A DNA stretch of 64,000 nt from assembly GCA_964626755.1 (NCBI GenBank), contig CAZVGO010000004.1, positions 124,001 through 188,000 on the forward strand, written 5' to 3'. Below, piece after piece: positions 1 through 8,122 of this stretch (positions are counted from its first letter, which is position 1; every line of letters begins with the position of its first letter). This stretch comes from JACDAV01 sp964626755 (GTDB lineage: Bacteria; Chloroflexota; Limnocylindria; Limnocylindrales; CSP1-4). Below the pieces are notes generated by a model that ran no database searches, was not told the DNA's origin, and was given only the letters and a program-made list of their open reading frames with translations. The position numbers and the translations under genes are program-made.

Positions 1-16
1 TGACGGGCGGCTAGGC

Positions 17-631
17 TTGGGTACGGCGCGACAGGCGAACGAGGGCGGAGGGGAGAACCTGGACCAGGCGGCAGCGGAAGCGGCGACGCGGATCGATGGC
101 GGCCGGACGCGCCCGGCGGCCGTCACGCGCGGACACCCACGCCGGCTCCTGTTCTCGACCCTCGCGATCGGCATTCTCGTCGCCGATCAGCTCACGAAGG
201 CGTGGGTGACCGCGAACGTCCCGTTGGACAGGCCGATCCGCGTGCTCGACGACTACATCCGGCTCGTCGTCTCGCACAACACCGGCGGGCTGTTCGGGAT
301 GTTCCGGGACCTCGCGCCGTTCTTCGCGCTCGCGTCGATCGGTGTCATCGGGCTGATCGTCTGGTACCACGCCCGCTCGGGCCGAAGCCTCGTCATGACG
401 ACTGCGCTCGGCCTGCTCCTCGGCGGCGCGCTCGGCAACCTCACCGATCGTCTCCGACTCGGGTACGTCCTCGACTTCGTCGACGCCGGGATCGGCGATC
501 TGCGCTGGTACACGTTCAACGTCGCCGACGCCGCAATCAGCACGGCGCTCGTGCTGCTCGTGCTCGTCGCGCTGCGCCCGTCGCTCGCCGGCGGCGGGGG
601 TCGCGGTGCGGATCCCGGGGCCGATGCCTGA
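17..631 (+). CDS. lspA: Lipoprotein signal peptidase (signal peptidase II)
   Basis: Membrane aspartyl peptidase that cleaves the signal peptide of prolipoproteins after lipidation. The protein has four hydrophobic segments and the family blocks in order: VADQLTK (D57), the NTGGLFG box (N88), GALGN...GYVLDF and FNVADAA. By family knowledge the catalytic aspartates are those of the last two blocks, D153 and D171, and both are present. The chosen TTG gives about 40 hydrophilic residues before the first membrane segment, longer than usual. The frame stays open to the left edge of the window, so the true start could differ or lie outside. The 3' end overlaps rluD. A lipoprotein substrate candidate is encoded at 23371-25068. 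Confidence 0.93.
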   Translation: MGTARQANEGGGENLDQAAAEAATRIDGGRTRPAAVTRGHPRRLLFSTLAIGILVADQLTKAWVTANVPLDRPIRVLDDYIRLVVSHNTGGLFGMFRDLAPFFALASIGVIGLIVWYHARSGRSLVMTTALGLLLGGALGNLTDRLRLGYVLDFVDAGIGDLRWYTFNVADAAISTALVLLVLVALRPSLAGGGGRGADPGADA

Positions 632-1625
632 GGCATCGCCGCCCGCGACCGAGGTTCGCACGCTGACCGTGCCGGACGGGGCGGGCAACCAGCGGGTCGA
701 CAGGTTCGTCGCCGACGTCACCGGGCTTTCCCGGAGCTACGTTCAGAAGCTCATCTCGGCCGGCCACCTCACTGCGTCGGGCGAGCCTCTCCGGGCCAAT
801 GCCATCGTCGGCCCGGGGATCCAGCTGCGCCTCGAGGTGCCGCCCGCTGAGCGCGCGGAGATCGAGCCGGACCCAGGGATCGAGCTCGCGGTCGTCTACG
901 AGGACGACGACCTCCTGATCGTCGACAAGCCCGCCGGCCTCGTGGTCCACCCGGCCGCGGGCCATCCGTCCGGCACGCTCGTCAACGCGCTCCTCGGCCG
1001 CGATGGCGGCCGGGAGTACGGTGGGATCGCCGGGGTCCAGCGGCCGGGCATTGTTCATCGCCTCGACCGCGACACGAGCGGGCTGCTGATCGTCGCCAAG
1101 CGCGACTCGTCGCAGGCCGCGCTCATGGCCCAGCTCAAGGCCCGCCGCATCAAGAAGACGTACCTCGCGCTCGTCCAGGGAAGTGTCGCCGCGGCCGTCG
1201 GGCGGATCGAGGCGCCGATCGGACGGGACCCGCGCCACCGGACGCGGATGGGAGTCGTCCAGGACGGGCGTCCGTCGGTCACGGGCTATCGGGTCCGGGA
1301 GCGGTTCGCCGCGTGGACCCTGCTCGAGGTCGACCTCGTGACCGGCCGGACCCACCAGATCCGGGTCCATCTCGACGCGATCGGGCACGCGGTGGCGGGC
1401 GACCGGGTCTACGGCACGGGCACGTCCCGCAAGGGGCCCGAGGGCCTCGCCCGGATGTTCCTCCACGCCTGGCGGCTCGAGCTCGCCTCCCCGTCGGACG
1501 GCCACCTGATCAGGGCGACGGCGCGTCTCCCCGTGGAGCTCGAGGACGCGCTCGAGGGCCTGCGGCGAACGGATGCGGCTCGGGCGGGAGGCGGCCGCGG
1601 CCGACCCGCGGCGGCGCATCGGTGA
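606..1625 (+). CDS. rluD: RluD-family 23S rRNA pseudouridine synthase
   Basis: Converts uridines of large-subunit rRNA to pseudouridine; RluD-type members act on helix 69. An N-terminal S4 RNA-binding domain (about residues 20-85) precedes the catalytic domain, whose signature HRLDRDTSG carries the nucleophile D154. The motif RTHQIRVHL follows, as in the family. The GTG start overlaps the end of lspA; an in-frame ATG at 624 is an alternative that would shorten the protein by six residues. The lspA-rluD pairing is a common bacterial arrangement. RluD, RluC and RluA subtypes cannot be separated with certainty from sequence alone, so the exact target uridines are inferred. Confidence 0.9.
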   Translation: MRIPGPMPEASPPATEVRTLTVPDGAGNQRVDRFVADVTGLSRSYVQKLISAGHLTASGEPLRANAIVGPGIQLRLEVPPAERAEIEPDPGIELAVVYEDDDLLIVDKPAGLVVHPAAGHPSGTLVNALLGRDGGREYGGIAGVQRPGIVHRLDRDTSGLLIVAKRDSSQAALMAQLKARRIKKTYLALVQGSVAAAVGRIEAPIGRDPRHRTRMGVVQDGRPSVTGYRVRERFAAWTLLEVDLVTGRTHQIRVHLDAIGHAVAGDRVYGTGTSRKGPEGLARMFLHAWRLELASPSDGHLIRATARLPVELEDALEGLRRTDAARAGGGRGRPAAAHR

Positions 1626-2239
1626 CCGATTCGACGTCGCGCCCCGGCGCCCAGCTCGTGGTCATCTCGGGACCGTCGGGTGTCGGCAAGGACACGATCA
1701 TCGAGGCTCTCAAGAAACGGCCGCATGCGCACGAGTACCACTACGTCGTGACGTGCACAACGCGCCCCCGGCGGCCCGGGGAGGTCGATGGCACGAGCTA
1801 CCACTTCCTCGACCAGCAGCGGTTTCGGGGAATGCGCGATGCCGGGGAGTTCCTCGAGGCGAACGAGGTGCACGGCCGCTGGTACGGCACGCCACGGGCG
1901 CAGGTCCAGGAGGCGCTCGCAGCCGGACGGGACGTCATCCTGAAGATCGACGTCCAGGGCGCCCAGGTCATCAAGGAGACCGTACCGGAGGCGCTCCTGA
2001 TCTTCCTCGTCCCGCCGTCGCTCGAGGACCTGTTCCAGCGGCTTCGCTCGCGGGCGACGGAGTCGGTTGACGAGCTCGAGCTGCGCCAGCGCAACGCGGC
2101 GATCGAGCTCGCCCGCCAGGACGATTACGACTACGTCGTCCGCAACGAAACGGGCGAGGTCGAGCGGACGGCCGAGCGGATCGACGAGATCATCGCCGAG
2201 GAGCACAAGCGCCATCCCGACCGAATCGTCCGCTTCTAG
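1622..2239 (+). CDS. gmk: Guanylate kinase
   Basis: Phosphorylates GMP to GDP with ATP, the step that feeds GTP and dGTP synthesis. The P-loop GPSGVGKD is at residues 17-24, and the GMP-binding and lid features follow (TTRPRRPGEVDG, then YGTP). At 205 residues it has the normal family length. The GTG start overlaps the rluD stop as GTGA, which indicates translational coupling. The C-terminus (EEHKRHPDR) is charged, as is usual. In many bacteria rpoZ follows gmk; here a short gap and priA follow instead. Confidence 0.96.
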   Translation: MTDSTSRPGAQLVVISGPSGVGKDTIIEALKKRPHAHEYHYVVTCTTRPRRPGEVDGTSYHFLDQQRFRGMRDAGEFLEANEVHGRWYGTPRAQVQEALAAGRDVILKIDVQGAQVIKETVPEALLIFLVPPSLEDLFQRLRSRATESVDELELRQRNAAIELARQDDYDYVVRNETGEVERTAERIDEIIAEEHKRHPDRIVRF

Positions 2240-2270
2240 GCAACCTCTGCGCCAAGCCGACACTCGTTCT

Positions 2271-2312
2271 CCGAGGTCGGAGGCGGAGCTCCGCGACGCC
2301 ATCCGCCCGAGG
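2271..2312 (+). repeat. 42-nt interspersed repeat, copy 1
   Basis: This 42-nt stretch in the gmk-priA gap matches the reverse complement of 55795-55836 at 40 of 42 positions; the differences are at 2290 and 2310. Here it ends immediately before the priA start at 2313. In the other copy it covers the apparent ATG of ylxR in the opposite orientation. It is GC-rich and contains the partly self-complementary core GGTCGGAGGCGGAGC. No coding role is evident in this copy. Confidence 0.8.
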
Positions 2313-4763
2313 ATGGCGACTGCGCGCCGTTACGTCGAGGTCGCGGTCGATGCGGTCGGCGGCGCGGGTGGCCGGACGTGGACGTACGCCGTGCCGGATC
2401 GCCTCGCCGACCTTGCCGCCGGCGAGGCGGTGCTCGTCGAGTTCGGCCGCCGCCAGACTCTCGGCGTGGTGCTTGGCGAGGCCGAGGGCGACGCCGAGAT
2501 GACCGTCGACCCCAAGCCCATCGCCGACAGGGTCCGTGCGGACGGGCCGCTCCTGCCGCCGCTGTCGCTCACGTTCGCCCGGTGGATCGCCGGGCACTAT
2601 CTCGCGCCCGCGGCGCTGGTCGTTCGGGCGATGCTCCCGCCGGGGATGCTCGAGCGACTCGAGCTTGTCGCCGAGCGCCGGCCGGACGCCCCGGCGGACA
2701 CTCCGACGGATCCGGTCGACCGCGACCTGCTCGACCAGCTGGCGGCCGGGCCCCGCAACGTGCGCGCCCTCGCGGGGCCCGAGGGGCGGGCGGGCCTCGT
2801 CCGCCGCCTCCGCGCTCTCGAGGCCGGCGGGCGAGTCGCTCTCGACTGGACCCTCTCCGCGGCCGGCGCCGGACCGCGGTTCGAGCGCTGGGTGGCCGCG
2901 ACGACGGTCGGACGCACGATCGCAGCGCAGCTCGCGGCGGGGGAGCATCCGGGCGGCCGGGCCCTCGGCCCGCGCCAGGCAGCGGCGCTCGCCGACCTCG
3001 CGGCCGCCTCCGCGGACGGTCTTGCCTCGCCGGACATCTCGGCCCGGCAAGGCTCCGCGGCGGTCGCCGGGCTCGTCCGTCGCGGCCTTGCGGCGGTCGA
3101 CGTCAGGGAGCGCCCGCGCCGGCCGCTCGCCGCGCGTCCTCCGGGTCTCCGCGGCGCGCGACCACCGAGTGCCGAGCTGACACCCCAGCAGGCGGCCGCC
3201 GTCGCCATCGCGGCTCGCGCCGTCGCAGAACACGACGCGACGCCGCTCCTCCTCGATGGCGTGACGGGTGGTGGCAAGACCGCGATCTACGTCGAGGCGA
3301 TCGCGGCGTCTCTGGCGTTCGGCCGGCCGGCCCTCGTGCTCGTCCCGGAGATCGCCCTCGCGCTGCCGCTCGTCGATCGCCTGCGGGCGGACCTGTCGGC
3401 CCGCGTCGCGCTCGTTCACTCCGGCCTGGGCGATGGCGAGCGGGCGGACGAGTGGCGCCGGATCCGAGCCGGCGACATCGACATCGTCGTCGGCACCCGC
3501 CTCGCGATCCTCTCGCCGCTCGCCGACGTCGGGCTGATCGTCGTCGACGAGGAGCACGATCCCGGCTACAAGAGCGATCGCACGCCCCGCGTCCAGGCGC
3601 GCGACGCCGCTGTCCGCCTGGCCGAGCTGGCGAACGCCGCGCTCGTGCTTGGAAGTGCGACGCCCGCGGTCGAGAGCGTCGCCCGGGCGAGGACCGGCGA
3701 GTGGCGCCGGGTCGAGCTGCCGTCGCGGCCTGCCGGCGAGGCACCCTCGATCGAGGTCGTCGACCTCCGCCTCGAGCTTGCCGAGGGCAACCGCGGCCTG
3801 CTCTCAAGGTCGCTCGCCGCCGCGCTGACCGAGCTGGACGTCGCTGCAGGCGACCAGGCGATCCTCGTGATCAACCGGCGCGGCAGCGCGTCGATCGTCC
3901 TCTGCCGTGACTGCGGCCACGTCCAGGCGTGCCCCGAGTGCACCCGGCCGCTCGTCTACCACCAGGCGGGGATGACGCTCCGCTGCCATCACTGCGGCCG
4001 GGCGACGCCGCTGGCTAATCGCTGCCCGGCCTGCCAGTCTCCGCGGATCCGCTACGTGGGCGGGGGCACGGAACGGGTCGAGCGCGAGGCACGGGAGCGG
4101 TTCCCGGCCCTCCGGATCGGCCGGCTCGATCGGGACGTCGTCGAGCACAAGGGCGCCGCCGCCCGCGTCGTCGACGCGTTCAGCGAGGACCGGCTCGACG
4201 TCCTCGTCGGGACCGGTCTCGTTACGAAGGGGCTGGACATTCCCGCGGTGACCCTCGTGGGCGTCGTGTCCGCGGACGTCGCGCTGAACCTCCCGGACGA
4301 GCGCGCTGCCGAACGGACGTACCAGCTCCTCGCGCAGGCGGTCGGCCGCGCCGGGCGTGGCTCGCGACCCGGCCGGGCGATTCTCCAGACGTATCAGCCG
4401 GAGCATCCGGCGATCCAGGCGGTCGGCCGTGCTGATCCCGCCGCCTTCTACGACGCCGAGCTCGAGCTGCGGCGGCGGTTCGGCTCGCCGCCCTTCGGGC
4501 GGCTCGTGAAGCTGACGGTCGGGCTGACCGATCCGGACGCGGCCCAGATGGCGGCGCAGGCAATGGCGGACGACCTGCGCTCGCGCGCGAGGGAGCGCGG
4601 CGTCGAGGTCACCGTCGCCGGCCCCGCCCCGGCGTATATCGCACGCCGTGCGGAACGGTGGCGCTGGAACGTCGTACTGCGCGGTCCCGACCCGGTGGCG
4701 CTCCTCGATGGCGGGCTCGACCCGCCGTGGTCGGTCGACGTCGATCCGGAATCGCTCCTCTGA
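2313..4763 (+). CDS. priA: Primosomal protein N' (replication restart helicase PriA)
   Basis: Superfamily 2 DNA helicase that recognises stalled forks and reloads the replisome. The N-terminal DNA-binding region starts at the ATG used here (ARRYVEVAVDA). Walker A is DGVTGGGKT (K322), the DEEH box is at 412-415, and the motif GSATP follows. A zinc-binding block of paired cysteines begins at C531 (CRDCGH, CPEC, CHHCG, CPAC) and interrupts the helicase lobes as in the family. At 816 residues it is slightly longer than average because of an Ala/Arg-rich stretch at about residues 125-290 before the helicase core. The ATG has GAGG just upstream, inside a repeat copy. Confidence 0.93.
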   Translation: MATARRYVEVAVDAVGGAGGRTWTYAVPDRLADLAAGEAVLVEFGRRQTLGVVLGEAEGDAEMTVDPKPIADRVRADGPLLPPLSLTFARWIAGHYLAPAALVVRAMLPPGMLERLELVAERRPDAPADTPTDPVDRDLLDQLAAGPRNVRALAGPEGRAGLVRRLRALEAGGRVALDWTLSAAGAGPRFERWVAATTVGRTIAAQLAAGEHPGGRALGPRQAAALADLAAASADGLASPDISARQGSAAVAGLVRRGLAAVDVRERPRRPLAARPPGLRGARPPSAELTPQQAAAVAIAARAVAEHDATPLLLDGVTGGGKTAIYVEAIAASLAFGRPALVLVPEIALALPLVDRLRADLSARVALVHSGLGDGERADEWRRIRAGDIDIVVGTRLAILSPLADVGLIVVDEEHDPGYKSDRTPRVQARDAAVRLAELANAALVLGSATPAVESVARARTGEWRRVELPSRPAGEAPSIEVVDLRLELAEGNRGLLSRSLAAALTELDVAAGDQAILVINRRGSASIVLCRDCGHVQACPECTRPLVYHQAGMTLRCHHCGRATPLANRCPACQSPRIRYVGGGTERVEREARERFPALRIGRLDRDVVEHKGAAARVVDAFSEDRLDVLVGTGLVTKGLDIPAVTLVGVVSADVALNLPDERAAERTYQLLAQAVGRAGRGSRPGRAILQTYQPEHPAIQAVGRADPAAFYDAELELRRRFGSPPFGRLVKLTVGLTDPDAAQMAAQAMADDLRSRARERGVEVTVAGPAPAYIARRAERWRWNVVLRGPDPVALLDGGLDPPWSVDVDPESLL

Positions 4764-4871
4764 GGAATGCCACGGATTCGCCAGCCGGCTGCAAGGACCC
4801 TGACGATCGGCTGTTCGCCATTGGCGCCAAAACGGTGGACAATGGACGGCCACCGAGCAAGGAGGACGCAC

Positions 4872-5282
4872 ATGACCGACTACGACAAGAAGGGTGCCGC
4901 GAGCGACGAGTACGGCGCCGCGCCGGATGCCAGCCGTGACCGCGCGAAGGAGTGGCTGGTCCAGCTCCAGGCGATGATCGACAACCTCGCGACTCATGCC
5001 GCGCCCGTGGCGCGCGAGATCGGCGCGAAGGCCGCCGAGCTGGCCGCGCTGGCCGGCGAGAAGGCCGGACCGATCGCCCACAAGGCGGCCGAGGTGACCG
5101 CAGCCGCCGGCGGAAAGGTCGCCGAGCGCGGGCGCGAGGTCGCGGCCGACCTGCGGCGCGATCCCGCGACAACGACGAACGGCCAGGGCACTGGCACTGG
5201 CACTGGCACTGGCCCTGGCACTTCGAAGACCGGGACCGCGATCGCGGCGCCGGACAAGCCAAAGGACACCCTGGGCGAGTGA
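4872..5282 (+). CDS. Small Ala-rich amphipathic protein (unknown function)
   Basis: No family was recognised. This 136-residue protein is rich in Ala, Glu and Lys, without a signal peptide or membrane segment. Residues about 25-95 form helical, apolipoprotein/LEA-like 11-mer-type repeats (AREIGAKAAELAALAGEKAG). They are followed by a Gly-Thr run encoded by tandem GGCACT hexamers and a short polar tail. The ATG has a strong AAGGAGG site seven nucleotides upstream, which decides the start over upstream possibilities. The gene stands alone between priA and def and may have its own promoter near 4820-4850. A stress-protective or membrane-associating role is possible but not shown. Confidence 0.75.
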   Translation: MTDYDKKGAASDEYGAAPDASRDRAKEWLVQLQAMIDNLATHAAPVAREIGAKAAELAALAGEKAGPIAHKAAEVTAAAGGKVAERGREVAADLRRDPATTTNGQGTGTGTGTGPGTSKTGTAIAAPDKPKDTLGE

Positions 5283-5324
5283 CCCACTGCCCCCGAAGCC
5301 GGGAGTCCGGCCGGGGGCCCTCGC

Positions 5325-5330
5325 TATACT
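5325..5330 (+). promoter_or_regulatory. Predicted -10 element of def (leaderless)
   Basis: TATACT lies six nucleotides before the def ATG at 5337. A transcript starting the usual 6-8 nt after a -10 element would begin at or next to the start codon, and no Shine-Dalgarno sequence is visible in the short interval. This predicts leaderless translation. No convincing -35 box is seen. Confidence 0.6.
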
Positions 5331-5336
5331 CGGCCG

Positions 5337-5855
5337 ATGAGCGTCCGGCCCATCGTCCTGCTCGGTGATCCGCGTCTCCGGTTGAAGGGCGAGCCGGTGG
5401 CGAGCTTCGGCAAGCCGCTCCACGAGCTGCTCGACGACCTCGCCCATACGATGCGTGACGCGCCGGGCGTCGGGCTCGCCGCGCCCCAGCTCGGTGAGCC
5501 TCTCCAGGCCTGCGTCATCGAGGTCTCGGGACGGCTCCACGAGCTCGTCAACCCGCGAATCGTCCGCGCGACCGGCGACGACCGCGACCTCGAGGGCTGC
5601 CTGTCGATTCCGGGCTACGTCGCCTACGTCACCCGCAAGGAGCGCGTCTGGGTCGTCGCCCAGAACCGCCTCGGGCGAAAGATCAAGCTCGCGGGGTCGG
5701 GGCTCCTGAGCCGGGCCATCCAGCACGAGCTCGACCATCTCGACGGGAAGCTCTACATCGACTACCTCGAATCGATGGAGGAGCTGATCGCCGTCGGTCA
5801 GGGTGACGAGGAGCAGTCCGAGGACGTCCGGGAGGCGACGTCGGCGCTGGCGTGA
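5337..5855 (+). CDS. def: Peptide deformylase
   Basis: Metallohydrolase that removes the formyl group from the N-terminal methionine of new proteins. All three family motifs are present: GVGLAAPQ (44-51), EGCLS (86-90) and HELDH (130-134). C88, H130 and H134 should bind the metal, and E131 is the catalytic glutamate. The length of 172 residues is normal. The downstream fmt overlaps by GTGA, so the enzymes that add and remove the formyl group are coupled. The start is an ATG directly behind a -10-like TATACT, so the message may be leaderless. Confidence 0.96.
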   Translation: MSVRPIVLLGDPRLRLKGEPVASFGKPLHELLDDLAHTMRDAPGVGLAAPQLGEPLQACVIEVSGRLHELVNPRIVRATGDDRDLEGCLSIPGYVAYVTRKERVWVVAQNRLGRKIKLAGSGLLSRAIQHELDHLDGKLYIDYLESMEELIAVGQGDEEQSEDVREATSALA

Positions 5856-6850
5856 GCGGCAAGGCGGCGCCTGGCGCGGCGCGCCGGGCGCGAGTGGTGT
5901 TCATCGGCACGGGACCATTCGCGGTCGAGCCGCTGCGCCGTCTCGCCGCCAGCCCCGAGGCCCGGATCGTCGGCGTCGTGACGGCCCCTCCTCGGCCGGC
6001 CGGACGCGGCCGCCGGATGACCCGCTCTCCTGTCCAGGAGGCTGCCGAGCCGCTCCGTCTCCGGCCGGTCCTCACCCCGGAGCGGTTGCGGGCCGCGGCC
6101 TCACTCCGGTCCGTGCTGGCCCTCGCGCCCGACCTCGTCGTCCTCGCGGACTACGGCCAGCTCGTCCCGGCGCCCCTTCTCGAAGTACCGCACGGAGCGC
6201 TCAACCTCCACCCGTCGCTCCTGCCGCGGCACCGCGGGGCAAGCCCGATCCCCGGGACGATCCTCGCGGGCGACCGCGAGACCGGGGTGACGCTCATGCG
6301 GATGGACGCGGGGCTCGACAGCGGGCCGCTCGTCGGGGTCGAGCGAGTCCCTCTCGCCGGCGACGAGACGACGCCGGAGCTCGAGGAGCGGCTCGCGGGG
6401 GTCGCGGCCGACCTCCTGTCGCGCTCGCTGGGACCGTGGCTTCGCGGGGAGCTGACGGCGCGGTCCCAGGCCCGCTCCGGGGTGACCACGACCCGCCCCC
6501 TGCGTCGCGAAGACGGGCGCCTCGACCCGGTCCTTTCGGCGGCCGAGCTCGAGCGCCAGGTCCGGGCCTACCAGCCGTGGCCCGGGAGCTGGCTCGAGAC
6601 GCCCGTCGGTCGGATCGTCGTCTGGGAGGCCGAGGCGAGCGACGGCCCCGGGGACGGAACGCCGGGAGCCCTCGTCGCGGACGGTGACGGGCTCGCGCTC
6701 GTCACGGCGAACGGCCGCCTCCGTCTGCTCGAGGTCCAGCCGGCCGGGAAGAACCGGATGACGGCCGCAGCATTCCGCCGCGGCCGACCGTCCGTTGCCG
6801 GCTCGAAGCTCCTGCCGCCGAGGGCCGGCGCCGAACCCCCCATGCGATAA
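5852..6850 (+). CDS. fmt: Methionyl-tRNA formyltransferase
   Basis: Transfers a formyl group from 10-formyltetrahydrofolate to initiator methionyl-tRNA. The N-terminal formyltransferase domain has the catalytic block around NLHPSLLPRHRG with N118 and H120, then the distal LDSGPLV region carrying the conserved aspartate. A C-terminal OB-like domain begins near residue 220. The length of 332 residues is typical. The GTG start overlaps the def stop by four bases. Its own stop codon overlaps a -10-like TGCGATAAT that probably serves rlmN. Confidence 0.94.
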   Translation: MSGKAAPGAARRARVVFIGTGPFAVEPLRRLAASPEARIVGVVTAPPRPAGRGRRMTRSPVQEAAEPLRLRPVLTPERLRAAASLRSVLALAPDLVVLADYGQLVPAPLLEVPHGALNLHPSLLPRHRGASPIPGTILAGDRETGVTLMRMDAGLDSGPLVGVERVPLAGDETTPELEERLAGVAADLLSRSLGPWLRGELTARSQARSGVTTTRPLRREDGRLDPVLSAAELERQVRAYQPWPGSWLETPVGRIVVWEAEASDGPGDGTPGALVADGDGLALVTANGRLRLLEVQPAGKNRMTAAAFRRGRPSVAGSKLLPPRAGAEPPMR

Positions 6851-6851
6851 T
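6843..6851 (+). promoter_or_regulatory. Predicted extended -10 element upstream of rlmN
   Basis: TGCGATAAT has the TGN extension and a good -10 hexamer (GATAAT). It overlaps the fmt stop codon and lies about 45 nt before the rlmN start. The same nine bases recur upstream of the gene at 26399. No clear -35 box is visible. Confidence 0.5.
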
Positions 6852-6894
6852 CGGCGACCACGATCCAGCCTCCACGATCCAGCCACGCCCCGGT

Positions 6895-8121
6895 GTGATG
6901 ACCCTCGACCCGCGCGCCGTGCGCGCCCTCCCCGCCGCCCGCCCCGCGCGGGATCCCCGGCCCGGCCTGTCCGGCGTCGAGCCGTCGCGGCTCGAAGCCT
7001 GGCTGGTCGAGCACGGCGAGCCCGCCTACCGGGCCCGCCAGGTCGAGGACGCCCTGTGGCGCGGCACGGCGGCCTCGGCGGACGAGATCCGGACGCTCCC
7101 CGCGGCGCTTCGAGCGGCCCTCGACGATGCCTTCCGCTTCGACACCGTGGCGTCGACAGAGCTCAGCCAGGCCGACAGTGGCCTGACCGAGAAGGCGCTT
7201 CACCAGCTGTCCGACGGCGCGCTCGTCGAGTCCGTCCTCATGCACTACCCGGCCGCGCCGGGACGCCGCGAGCGGCACACGCTGTGCATCTCGAGCCAGG
7301 CCGGGTGTGCCGTCGGCTGCCCGTTCTGCGCAACGGGTGAGCTGGGCTTCACCCGCGACCTCGAGACCGCCGAGATCGTCGACCAGGTCCGCCACGCGGC
7401 CCGTCGCCTTGGCCTCGACGGGCGTCGCCTGACGAACGTCGTGTTCATGGGGATGGGCGAGCCGCTCCTCAACCTCGACGCCGTCCTCGGGGCCGTCCAG
7501 GCCCTGGCGGACCCGCGCCGGTTCGGGCTCGGAGCGCGGCACGTGACCGTATCGACGAGCGGGGTCGTGCCGGGCATCCGGCGGCTGACCGCTCTCGGTC
7601 CGCAGTTCACGCTCGCGGTGAGCCTCCACGCTGCGCGCGACGCCCTGCGCGACGTTCTCGTCCCGATCAACCGCCGCTGGCCGGTCGCCGAGGTCGTCGA
7701 CGCGGCACGTGGACATGCCGAGGCCACGGGCAGGCGGATCAGCTACGAGGTCACGATGATCGGCGGGATCAACGACACGGACGCGGACGCCGATGCGCTC
7801 GTGAACCTCCTGCGCGGCGACCACGCCCACGTCAACCTCATCCCGATGAACGCCGTCGCCCACACGCCCTGGCAGGCCAGCCCGTTGCCGGTGATCGAGC
7901 GATTCGCACGGCGCCTTCGCGAGGCCGGGATCTCGACGACGATCCGGCGGAACCGCGGCCAGGAGATCGGCGCCGCGTGCGGCCAGCTGGCAGCAGAGCG
8001 GGCCGGCGAGCCGCCGGCCCCGACGGTCGCTCGCCGACGCGAGCGGATCGTTCGCGAGAGCGCCGCGGCACTGCGCGGCGAGCGGAGCCACGAGCCAGCG
8101 CCCACTGGGGTGGGGGAGTAG
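6895..8121 (+). CDS. rlmN: Dual-specificity rRNA/tRNA adenine-C2 methyltransferase
   Basis: Radical-SAM enzyme that methylates C2 of A2503 in 23S rRNA and of A37 in some tRNAs. The radical-SAM cluster motif CAVGCPFC gives C138, C142 and C145. A cysteine of the GAACGQLA block near the end corresponds to the methyl-carrying cysteine of the family, and the cysteine in HTLCISS is the probable resolving partner. The 408-residue length includes an Arg/Glu-rich C-terminal tail of about 45 residues beyond the usual end. The start may be the GTG at 6895 or the adjacent ATG at 6898. It is followed after one base by rpe. Confidence 0.93.
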   Translation: MMTLDPRAVRALPAARPARDPRPGLSGVEPSRLEAWLVEHGEPAYRARQVEDALWRGTAASADEIRTLPAALRAALDDAFRFDTVASTELSQADSGLTEKALHQLSDGALVESVLMHYPAAPGRRERHTLCISSQAGCAVGCPFCATGELGFTRDLETAEIVDQVRHAARRLGLDGRRLTNVVFMGMGEPLLNLDAVLGAVQALADPRRFGLGARHVTVSTSGVVPGIRRLTALGPQFTLAVSLHAARDALRDVLVPINRRWPVAEVVDAARGHAEATGRRISYEVTMIGGINDTDADADALVNLLRGDHAHVNLIPMNAVAHTPWQASPLPVIERFARRLREAGISTTIRRNRGQEIGAACGQLAAERAGEPPAPTVARRRERIVRESAAALRGERSHEPAPTGVGE

Positions 8122-8122
8122 G

